This document shows, in pieces, positions 46,548-56,650 of a stretch of 64,000 bases of DNA (position 1 is its first letter; each line of letters starts with the position of its first letter). This DNA is from Bretschneidera sinensis. Its lineage: Eukaryota > Streptophyta > Magnoliopsida > Brassicales > Akaniaceae. The notes under the pieces are model-generated. The model ran no database searches. It was given only the letters and a program-made list of their open reading frames with translations, and had not been told where the DNA came from. Position numbers and translations under genes: made by a program. The stretch covers positions 143,820,001-143,884,000 of the forward strand of contig CM043698.1 of assembly GCA_023935145.1 (NCBI GenBank). The letters are read 5' to 3'.

Positions 46548-46554
46548 TATATAG
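46548..46554 (+). promoter_or_regulatory. TATA box of the root-cap-family gene
   Basis: TATATAG lies 83 bases upstream of the ATG and is followed by a purine-rich GAGAGAGCAGAAAGGAGAG leader. Spacing is typical of a plant core promoter. Confidence 0.6.
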
Positions 46555-46636
46555 AGAGAGCAGAAAGGAGAGATACCTAGTTGCGCGGTTTTGTTCTAGG
46601 CCATTTTAGCATCTGCAGCCACTGAAGAGAAAAGAT

Positions 46637-47735
46637 ATGAAGGCTTCAAGCAGCAATGGTTTATTGATCATTCTGGTTCTCTTCGTATCAGCTGCGGTAC
46701 AAATTTATGCAGAAACTAGGACCTGCTACAGCCGCAAAAGCCCGTGCTTTCTCAAGCGGCTGACTTGCCCAGCTCAATGCCCATCAACATCACCGGCAAA
46801 CTCCAAATCCAAAGTTTGTTATATCAACTGTAATTCACCAATTTGCCAAGCTGAGTGCAGAAGTAAGACCATTTCTCTACAACCTTCATAATGTGCTTTC
46901 TTGATTTTGATTGAGCTTTAAAAGTTTTTGTCTGGAAATTGTAGATCGCAAACCAAATTGCAATGCCCCTGGAGCAGCATGCTTGGACCCCCGCTTCATT
47001 GGTGGAGATGGCATTGTGTTCTACTTCCATGGGAAGAGAAATGAGCATTTCAGCTTGGTATCTGATTTCAACCTCCACGTCAATGCCCGCTTCATTGGCC
47101 TCAGGCCTGCAGGCAGAACAAGAGACTATACTTGGATTCAGGCCCTTGGTATCCTCTTTGGCACGCACACCTTCTCTCTCGAGGCTACTCAAACAGCAAC
47201 ATGGGATGATGAAATTGACCACCTAAAATTCTCTCACAACGGAAAGGAGATTGTCATACCAGAAGGGCATCTCTCTTCATGGCAATCGACTGCAACTGAT
47301 ATCAGAGTAGAAAGAACATCAAGCAAGAACAGTGTCTTAGTCACCCTCCCAGAAATTGCTGAGATTTCAGTCAATGTGGTGCCAGTAACCAAGGAAGATG
47401 ATAGGATCCATAACTACCAACTACCTGCTGATGACTGTTTTGCTCACTTGGAAGTACAATTCAGATTCTATGGTTTATCCTCGAAAGTTGAGGGATTGCT
47501 TGGCAGGACTTACCAGCCAGATTTCAAGAACCCTGCAAAACCTGGTGTGGCAATGCCAATAGTGGGAGGAGAGGACAAGTACAGAACCACATCATTTCTC
47601 TCTGCAGATTGTGGTGCTTGTGTTTTCTCTCCTGCCGGAGTTTTGGTCCAAACAGATCCATTGGTGACGGACTATGGCACTCTAGATTGCACTGGCGGAG
47701 CCAGTAGTGGGAATGGGATAGTTTGCAGGAAATAA
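46637..47735 (+). CDS. Root-cap / LEA-related secreted protein
   Basis: Two exons (46637-46862 and 46945-47735) joined by an 82-bp GTAAGA...TTGTAG intron in phase 1 encode 338 residues with no breaks. The N terminus is a clear signal peptide (MKASSSNGLLIILVLFVSAA then VQIYA). A Cys-rich segment (CYSRKSPCFLKRLTCPAQCP) follows. The main body carries the plant root-cap/LEA-type domain: FIGGDGIVFYFHGKRNEHF, TFSLEATQTATWDDEIDHL, and the conserved AHLEVQFRFYGLSSKVEGLL near residue 255. The family is extracellular or cell-wall-associated, of unclear biochemical function, often expressed in roots or seeds. TEs lie on both sides, yet splice sites and frame are intact. Confidence 0.9.
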
Positions 47736-48365
47736 GTGTGAAACTTTCACATGCTTATAGAATAATTGAAGGTTGTACTTCCTCAAAAATAACAAGAGAC
47801 TGCCTAGAAAACAATGACAACGTTTGCACTTTGGTGTTTCCTTTTGGCAATAATACTTGTTTCTTCAACTCAAAACTCATTAAATTTTTTTACAAGTCAA
47901 AATTCACTCACGTTTTTCGTTTCTTTCCCTGGGTGAATTGAAGTTTACAGTTCATAAAAGCAAGTTGGAAACAAACTTCAACCCCAAATTACATTATGAG
48001 GAATGAGAACTAAACCAAAAAACCATGTTCATTGATCTAAAATGATACTGAATTAAGAAAGTACAATTAATAATCAAAATCGGTGCAGGGAAAACATTGA
48101 AAACTCACACGGTTCAATCTGTAGATAAACTTTCAAGAAAAGTAAGGAATCATGTTGAAATTCAGGGAAGGAAAAAGTACCATGTCAGATCAAAATATCA
48201 ACAGCCTAGATTTTAAGATTAAAGAGATACCTTAATGCTAGAAGTTCTCCAAGACTTGATGGAAATGTCTTCCCTTCATTCTTCTTGGTTTCTACGGTAA
48301 AAGAGAAATTGAACTAAAACAAATCATTACGGTCAGTTAATAGTGCGGGTATAGAGCTAGATACC
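47736..48365 (-). other. Gene flank with one exon-like segment
   Basis: Left of 48000 is the likely 3'UTR of the root-cap-family gene. On the minus strand, about 48293-48233, an acceptor CCGTAG precedes TKKNEGKTFPSSLGELLALR and a GTATCT donor. It may be an exon of an unrecognised minus-strand gene that the Tat-like insertion at 48366 separated from its 5' part. Confidence 0.3.
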
Positions 48366-48858
48366 TGTTGATGCCAAAATTGGAACTGTCAAAGAGTGGG
48401 ACCTGCACACACGAAACGAAGCTAAAACCTAAAGTCACAGAGATCGAGGGAGGGTATGCCTCCAGATGACTCTCCGATGTCTAAGTTAGTTTTGGGCCTT
48501 TTATGGGGAATGAAGGAAATCAAAGAGAATAGGGGTTGTGTGTTCAGAATTGTCCATACTTGTTGGTTTATGAGAACCCCTTTTTATAGTGTGTCAGAGT
48601 AGATTTTGATCAAGAGAATAACTATAGTGTTAGGATAGGATTAGTATTCTTTTGGAGTTATCTATCAGTCGTGCAAGTTTATCCAAAAGTTGGAATGATG
48701 GAGTAGCATCAGGTCTTATGGCGTGAAATTACCATTATATCCTTTGCTAAGTGTCAGGTGGTGATTGGTTATCTCTTCGTGGTTACAAAATTACCATTTC
48801 CACCCTAAGACTGACACGTGGCATTACACCATTGCTAAGAGAAGTTTTCCCCATATCA
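48366..48858 (-). repeat. 3' LTR of Tat-like element 2
   Basis: 493 bp on the minus strand, TGATATGGGG...GGCATCAACA, with TATAAAAAG (minus) near 48589-48581. The adjacent PPT AAGGAAGTTGGGG resembles that of element 1. Confidence 0.85.
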
Positions 48859-49015
48859 GATGCCCCAACTTCCTTAATTGCATTTATGAGGAAGTAGGTA
48901 ACATGGGGTATGTTGTGCGATTTCAGAATGGATAGGGGTTTATTGTGGCGTGGACCGATCTCAGAGGAGACGACGAGCAGGCCCGTCAGGCTGGTTTCCC
49001 CTGAAGTTTTTTAAG

Positions 49016-49610
49016 TAAGTCCAAGGAGTTCAGAAACTGCTTGGAGTTTGGTGACTGGATCCAAGGAGTTGACACTCAATCTACATTGCTCAGAGTTTAG
49101 TGATTTGAGTCCGAGGGGTTGACACTCAGTCAAAGCTGCTCAGAGTTTTTGGAGAAGTCTGAGGAGATGAACATGGACTCCAACTGTTCAGAGTCTTTGG
49201 AAAAGTCCAAGGAGTTGAATATGGACTCCAACTGCTCGGAGTCTATGGAGAAGTCTGAGGAGTTGAACATGGAATCCAACTGCTCGGAGTATTTGGAAGG
49301 GTTCGAGAAGTTGAACATTGACTCCAACTGCTTGGAGTCTTTGAAGAAGTCTGAGAAGTTGAACCTGGACTCCAACTGCTCGGAGTCTTTGGAGAAGTAC
49401 GAGGAGTTGAACATGGACTCCTACTGCTTGGAGTCTTTGGAGAAGTCCGATGAGTTGATCATGGACTCCAACTGCTCAGAGTGTTTGGAGAAGTTCGAGG
49501 AGTTGAACATGGACTCCAACTGCCCAGAGTCTTTGGAGAAATATGAGGAGTTAAACGTGGACTCCAACTGCTCAGGGTCTTTGTGGAAGTCCGAGGAGGA
49601 AAACTTGGTC
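49016..49610 (+). repeat. 48-bp minisatellite in Tat-like element 2
   Basis: Ten 48-bp units (49131-49610; consensus TCCAACTGCTCGGAGTCTTT, GGAGAAGTCCGAGGAGTTGA, ACATGGAC) follow two or three more degenerate units. In frame it reads SNCSESLEKSEELNMD per unit, and the opposite strand is also open. It is unrelated in sequence to the array in element 1 but has the same period and location. Confidence 0.92.
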
Positions 49611-49852
49611 CTATAGAATGAATTTCATAGGACTCCCTATCCTTTTCATTTTTTGTGGACTTTGGTGTAGTGGGGCGCAGTTTGGTTTTGGGCCCAAGAT
49701 GTTATCCTTTTGGCCTTAAAACGTTACACTTTAGAGTCTGACCCTGGCTTTTTGGCCCGGCCCTTTGGCATTTAATTGAGGATACCTCGAGCTACATTCT
49801 TAAATGTTGAAAGGAGGTGGCGCACATCCTAGAGTTCCCCAAGAGGTGATAA

Positions 49853-52214
49853 TGTAACGACCCATCCCGGGTTGGCCACCCCCGAAACAGTGTCATCACA
49901 TTTTGAGAATCTCAGCACGATATATATATGTAACAACGAAATATAAATAACACCAAAAGAAATTTTACATCAATCTGATCGTTAAATATTCTATACAACA
50001 TAAAATGCATGAATATTTACAAATAAATTTTTCATTTTATTATCTCATTAGTCTGAGGATGTTGACACGCACGTGGCTTACAGAAAATGATTTCTTCTGA
50101 ACTTTAACTCACCAAACTATTTGTCAGACCTGATACCTAAAAATCATTGTACAATGAGAGGTGATCTTCACAAGCTCAGTGAATTAAATTTACTAAAAGT
50201 ACTCATTTGTATAAACAGTCTTTTAATATTTAAATCAATTTATATTTCCTACACTTGATACTAGCATTCTACTATCACTCCACATATCATAATATCCGTT
50301 CTCTAACAATCTCTTCCTCTTATTTATTGGTTCACCTCAAGACTATCAATTATCTCATGATTTCCTCGTAAGGAGGTTCACATCATAAAATCTACCATTT
50401 TGATTGTTCTTATCACTATAACAATAACACACCACACCTCAGCATTTCAATAATCTCATCACCATAACTGTCTCTTTCTGTGAGACTCAACCATCATTAA
50501 TTATATTCACAATAATACACCACACCTCATCATTTCAGAAATCTTATCACCATAGCTGTCTCTTTCTGTGAGACTCAACCATCATTAATTATATTCACAA
50601 TTTATACATCACACATCAGTATTTCAATAATGCAAACAATAATAAAAATAGATGCAATGCAATGAATGTATATGATGGGAACGTCTTCCCACTTGTCGAC
50701 AGGTTGTTATTATCTTAGACCGGCCCCTTCTCGGTTCTTTACTTTGCAACTTGTCCCGGTTGCCACAGAATTTTCTCAGCATATACCGGCTGGCACAATG
50801 TCCCTTTTATTTTCAGCACATACTGGTTGTCACTGTTTTTCAATTAGACCGGCTGCCTTCCCGGTTCTTTTCTTTTTATTTAATGCATATGCATATGAAC
50901 AATAATATGAAACATGCATCTGAACAGTAATATAAAACAACATAAATTCAACACACTTAAATTGACCATCCTCATTATTCTCAAATTTATATAACAAAAA
51001 TTCCACTAAATTCCTTTCATCCCAAATCACATCAATCATCCTTTAAAGCTTACCAAAATCAACTAAATTTCATCCCAAATCATATCAAATCATCCTGATT
51101 TTTATCACATTATATAAAATTCCACTAAATCCTTCTTATTCCAAAATCACCTCAAACCATCCATTAAAGCTTGTCAAGATCCACAAAAATTCATCTCCTC
51201 AAAATTCGTATCTAAACATCAATATAACTCATCAAAAATTTCACTTATCGTTTTATTATTAAATCAACTTATTATCCCCAAAAATATTATTTCTCTCCTA
51301 ATAATTTTCTACATGCCCAAAATTTATATTATAAATATCAACCAAATCTTTATCTATCACCACAATATAAGCTAATAATTTATTTTAATATTATCACTAT
51401 TCTTTTTTATTTAGACTACTTAAAGTAAATCCAACTCACCACGTAACTCTTAAAGCTACTCATGGATCACCTCCTTGCCTTTTCTGTTTCTCTCAGAAAT
51501 TCCCCCCGGTTGTAGATCGTCAACACCTGACATTATATTTATATAAATTTTCTAATTTATCCTTCAATTCGATATAAACCACAAACTTTGAAAATTCCCA
51601 CTTTAAATTCGGGGAAACTTCATAAATGTCATAAATTCAAAAATAACCACTATGATATTACCTTCTGGTTTTCTGATAGCTATTCTTGATTTTCTATGAA
51701 ATTTCGCAGAAAACCTCTTCAAAATTTTGCTCTTTCGACTTCTTTTTGAATCTCCAAGTGTTTTGAGAAAATAAGAAATAGAAAGAAACTGAACGAAATC
51801 GTTCAGTATACAACTTTATATATATATATATGCAAAGTTTGCTTCAGTCGCCCCCTCCACCAAATTTTCAACCTTTTAAAAGGCCTTCACGTTTCAAAAA
51901 CGTGGAGAACTCTCTCCTCCACACCAATTTACTTGGCAACAGGTGCAGTCACCTTTCTTTGACTTTTTTTTTTTTAGGAAAAAAAGATTTTTTTTTTTTC
52001 TTTCGTTTTCTTGCTTCTGGATATTCAAGTCCAAAGCTTTTTTTTTTTTTACTTCTTTTCTTTTAATGATGTCCATATCCTGAAATTTTTGTTTTTTTTT
52101 CAAAAGAATTATTTTATTCAATGCTTAGTCCTTCGTGTAACTACATTATTTTAATTTCATGCCAAATTTATTAAATTACTTATTTACCCTTACTTTACGA
52201 AAACGAGTATTACA
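49853..52214 (-). mobile_element. 2.36-kb solo LTR (chromoviral gypsy type)
   Basis: On the minus strand it starts TGTAATACTCGTTTTCG and ends GGATGGGTCGTTACA; flanks are GATAA (49848-49852) and GATAC (52215-52219), a 4/5 match expected for a 5-bp duplication. A minus-strand TATATATA run lies near 51835-51815. No internal coding sequence exists. Its interruption of the Tat spacer is clean, since sequence resumes directly. Confidence 0.75.
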
Positions 52215-52310
52215 GATACCTTTCTTGATTTTGGAGAAGGGTACTGCTTTAATGTTTAAGAATATGGCTAAGTTAATAATGCCTCCTCGTTCTATGCATG
52301 AGGAGCTCCA

Positions 52311-52317
52311 TATAAAG
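52311..52317 (+). promoter_or_regulatory. TATA box for the element 2 antisense ORF
   Basis: TATAAAG lies 227 bases upstream of the ATG at 52544. Spacing and CT/GA-rich leader match element 1 (33373). Confidence 0.5.
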
Positions 52318-52543
52318 GGAAAAGCTTCCCTTTACTCTTCATTTTTCTGTAGTTATCAAAAAAATTGAGAGTCTTTAATCTTGAAAGCCTTCGAAGTAAT
52401 GGGAGCTCGGAGTGGTGAGAATCTGAGAACTCGGAGTTGGGGTAATCTAGGAGCACAAAGTTTCTGTTTCAGTGGGAGTCCAGTACTCGGCATACTAAAA
52501 CTCCTCAAAACCCTCGATCAGTAAGTCCTATTTTTATCTACTC

Positions 52544-54500
52544 ATGTCTTCTTTCGATGTTTACCACGATAGAGGTAGTGGTAGTAGCAATAGTGGTAAT
52601 AGTAGTAGTAATAGCAAAAGTAGTGGGGAGGATAGCGATAGCAACAGTGATGACAACCGTGGTAGTCATGATGGCTTAGAGGCTGAGGTGAATGATTCCA
52701 CATGAAACTCTCGTGTCTTGGTTCTGTATAAGGGATATGAGTCATGTTCTTCTTCCTTTGAGGGCAACCAAGCCCTATGTATGCTTCGAGAAGAGATGAA
52801 AGAGTATGAAAGGCCAAATATAGATTTTACAGCCAACCTCTCCCTTGATAAGCTGACGGATAATGAGCTTGAAGAGATAAGAATCACATATAAGATCCCT
52901 GAGGAGTTAAAACTTAGGAACGTTGGGTTTGGGGAGCGTGTTTGTGATGACCTAAAAGAATGGTAATTGTGCATTTATCACCATCACCTTAAGGTTGGGC
53001 TCAATTTCCCCATTCATCCCATTGTTCACACAGTGCTTAGGTATTATGGCATTACCTTGTGTCAGTTTGTACCAAACTCCATACGTCTTCTCATGACGTT
53101 TATTTACGTGAGTATCAAAGTGAAGGGGGTAATGAACATGAATGTTCTCAAGAACCTTTTTTTTATTAGTAAGTATAAGGAGAATGGGTGGGTAATACTG
53201 AGTTCTAGGCTAAAAAGAGGGTTATTGGAGAAGACACCCTCGAGTTTTAAGAGATGAAAGAAGAGTTTCTTCAATGTTTAGAGTGAGAAGGGCTTCGACT
53301 TGCCTTCCAAGTGGAACTTGGACTTGGTTAAGTCAAAAAAAAAACTCAATCTTTTGATGAGGGAGATGGACAACCTGTAATATATGATTGGCAGGAAAAT
53401 AGCAGTTGAGCTCCTCTACCAAAATGTCAAGTTGGCTAGGCTCGGACTTTGTCCTGAGGGACCAAACGAATAGATAGGTCCCAGTCATTTCTACTGCACT
53501 TATTTTTCTTTTATGTTTCTTGTATTCATGTCTTATCGTATTTTACAGCCACAAACACCCTTAAAGCCGCTCGGAGGGCAGCAAAATTATCCCAAAAGAG
53601 GAAACTAGACGAGGAGGCTCGAGCACTGGTGAGTCAGTCTTTTGCAAGTGAGACTAATGTAGGGGGCTCTCGCACTCCTCCCCCTACTCCTATTTTGGTA
53701 GAGGATTATGCAGTCACTACCCTTTCTCTTTCCCTTTCTCCCATGAGGGTCGCTATGTCAGTCTGACATACCTCCCTCAAGTCTTCAGGCTAGACTAGTA
53801 TGTGAAGGTCAGGGATTCTTGCTTCAAAAGTGCATACGTCACACGAGAGCACTTGATCTGGGGTATTCTTCCCCAAGACATGGGGAAGATGACCCAAGAA
53901 CCTGTAGAGAGTCTTGTTGTGATGGTTGAAGGTATGGCCTCCTACATATACTACGTTATATTATGGTGTTATGTTAGTCTTGTCAGCTTTCGAGGGTTCT
54001 AACTTGTTTATTTTTTCAGTCTAGTATAGCCTCGGGCATCATTTCCCATCAGTGTCTAGATTTGGACAAGAAGTTGGGCAAATGTCACAACATCGTCTGG
54101 ACTTTACGAGAATCTCTTGCAAAGCATGTGGTGGAGATCGGCCGCTTGGAGAGAGAGTAGGATCTGCTGATAGAGGATCTGAAGGAGGCGTGATCAAGGT
54201 GGGATGCCACTAAAGTAGAGCTAACGAAACTCTGGGATGAGAAAGAAGCTGCCGAGAGGGTCTTGGCTAATTTCAAGTAGTCCTAAGAGTTCAACTCGGC
54301 TATGGAGGTGGCAGTTGGTGAGTTCTACCTCAGGGGTTTTGAAAAGGCTAAACAGCATGCTTTAGCTGCGTACCCAGGCCAGGACTTCTCCATGGCAGAG
54401 ATCCCTTTCGATAAGGAAAACGCCGACAATGAAGGTCGGGCTCCTGCTACTGAGGAAGAGAAGGTGGACATAGAGCAGAATTTTTTTTTGTGCTTTCTGC
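52544..54500 (+). pseudogene. Antisense ORF of Tat-like element 2
   Basis: ATG at 52544 begins MSSFDVYHDRGSGSSNSG, a close match to the start of the element 1 antisense ORF. A Ser/Asn-rich AGT-repeat run follows. Later, 52740-52966 contains EGNQALCMLREEMKEYERPN and 52967-53257 contains YYGITLCQFVPNSIRLLMTF and NGWVILSSRLKRGLLEKTPS, homologous to 32620-32306. The 54060-54500 part is charged and coiled-coil-like. Stops split it, so it is not functional here. Confidence 0.7.
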
Positions 54501-54801
54501 CATTAGTTCCATTTTTTTTAAAAATATATAAATTAATGAAGGCTGCTCTTTGTTTTCCATTCCATTTGTCCATACTTTGACTAAAGTAAGCATCCGAAAG
54601 GGAACAACACGGGCCTTTCCTCTTGGGATAGAAGAAATCAACATACTTGGGAAAAAAATGGGTTATTCCTTTATTATAAATATCTAAGCATTACATTAAT
54701 ACTTGGCAAAATGAAATGGATGAAATAAGATTAACAAAACAGAATTGGTTGAATCGAATTTGTGAAACAAAAATAGCTAAGGCATTCTTAGAAGGGTTCT
54801 A

Positions 54802-55049
54802 CTAGTAGAACTTGCTAAGGTTCTCTGCATTCTAAGTACGTGGCACCAGTTTACCATCTAAGTCTTCAAGTTTGAACATGCTAGCTCGACAAACTCTCTT
54901 GATACTGTAGGGACCTTTCTAGTTTGGGAGGAGTTTCCCCGTCTTGCGGGGGTGAGATACCTTGTTCTTTCTCAAAACTAGGTCGTGCAATCTGAAAGCT
55001 CTCTCCTTGACTCAAGAGTTATAGTACCTTGATACCCTCTAGTGGTAAG
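54802..55049 (-). pseudogene. Tat-like element 2 pol C terminus
   Basis: Minus-strand sequence reads HDLVLRKNKVSHPRKTGKLL, then KRVCRASMFKLEDLDGK and NAENLSKFY before TAG at 54804-54802, closely matching the pol end of element 1. Two stops lie where Trp is expected. The frame is truncated at 55049 by the Athila-like LTR. Confidence 0.8.
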
Positions 55050-56381
55050 TGATAGACGCTTAAATATACATATTTAAGCCCCCTTATTTACACTTGTTAG
55101 ATCCTTTATTACATTAATTTGGTATCTTTTACTCCATTTGTGTGTTTTACATGTTTTTATAGGGTCTTGGAGAAAAAGAAGCAGTTTTGGCACTTTAAGG
55201 AAGAAATCTAGAAGCCCTGGAGCACTTTCTGGACAAAGCGCGATCGAGCGCACATGCAGTGCGATCGAGCGCACATATGATCATGCGCACACTTGTAGGA
55301 TCGAGCGCAACTTGCGATCGAGCGCAAGGCCATATGCGATCGAGCGCAAAGATACGGGCGTGAATAGTAAACTGCAGAACCTTATTTTGGAAAATACAAG
55401 ATTTTCGTTTTAGGAAAGTTTAGGACTCATGGGTCTATTAGGACTTCTCAAAGACCTATAAATACACTTGTAACTCACACACAAAAGGACACCTGACACC
55501 TTAGACAGAAAACACTTTTCTCTTTTCTTGGAGTGGAGAGCTTGGGAGAGAATTGACGCCTCTTCTCTCGGGTTTATTCTTCTCCCTTATGTTTTGTTTA
55601 ATTATGTTTACTTCAGTTAGTATGTGTAACTAACTCTCTTATAGGGCTCGATTGAAGCCCTAGTTATGCATTCCCATATTTTTATTCATTGATTAAATCT
55701 TTGCATAGCTTATTATGTTACTTAACTTGATTAACACCTGTGCTTATTTACATTCCTCATATGTATGTGTAAGGCCAACGTATGCATGTGGTATGGATGG
55801 GTTAGTTAGATCAATTTGGATGACCAAGTCCTGGGTCTACCATCAGTAACAAGGGACCATCTTATCCGGATACCCGGGTTAATCAACATGGGAAACCGGG
55901 AGTAGATACCATGCCCTAGGTCTCATGTGGTTGTCGATTTCCACAGTACCTATGCTTTCTTAAGGAACAACTCAAGCAGATACCATGCTGAATCCCTTAA
56001 GGAAGAAAAGAGTTAGAGTAGTACCATGCCTAACTCGTTGCTTAGGGAAATCAATAGCTTAAGGAGTAGATACCATACCCTTAGGTTGGCAACCAGTAGG
56101 TACACATAATATGGCTAGAGCACTGATACTTTATACAAAATCGGGAATGTATGACTAGTGGTGGATATCAAAGCCCTATGTCTTTATTATTATCAAATCA
56201 CCCTTCAGTTTATTATTTCTATCTTTTTTACATTGCAAATATAATTCTAAATCGAACTTTACCAATCCCTGTGGAGATGATCTTGCATTCGCACACTATG
56301 CTACACTATTGACCTTGTGCACTTGCAAGTAAAACAAGTGCGATTATTTACCCATTTATTTAGGTATATAATCGCGCAACA
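55050..56381 (+). repeat. 5' LTR of Athila-like element 2
   Basis: 1332 bp with six CGATCG-type motifs (55240-55350) and AGATACCATGC repeats near 55895-56080, one of which has lost a base (GTAGTACCATGCC). Confidence 0.92.
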
Positions 56382-56387
56382 AGTTTT

Positions 56388-56405
56388 TGGCGCCGCTGCC
56401 GGGGA
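56388..56405 (+). other. Primer binding site of Athila-like element 2
   Basis: TGGCGCCGCTGCCGGGGA, one mismatch to the complement of plant tRNA-Asp, six bases from the LTR end. Confidence 0.85.
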
Positions 56406-56650
56406 TTGCGCTAAAAGTTCCTTTTAGGATTACTTTTCATTTTATCATTGTTATTATTTTATTTTTACAATCTTTTATCAAAACTTAATCAAAATTGTTT
56501 TATCTTTCAGGTACGTCACAAAAACCCTACTTGCACTTTCTGTGGAGTTTGCGATCGATCGCAATCTCCTGTGCGATCGATCGCATTTAGGGCAGAGAGT
56601 ACCCGAACAGCAGAGTTGCACTGCTGCACAAACACTGTTTTTTTTGCTTT

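Larger units (their letters stand above)
48366..55049 (-). mobile_element. Tat-like retrotransposon 2 (3' part, cut by Athila-like element 2)
   Basis: Read on the minus strand from right to left: pol C terminus (55049-54802), antisense ORF region (54500-52544), solo-LTR insert, minisatellite, polypurine tract (48877-48859), LTR (48858-48366). The left boundary is TGTTGATGCC after ATACC, the probable target duplication. The remaining gag-pol and 5' LTR must lie beyond the Athila-like element, outside the window. Confidence 0.85.

Noticed and set aside
49119..49616. A 165-codon repeat protein
   Set aside because: The frame is a by-product of a 48-bp tandem array; the other strand is open too and no conserved domain is present.
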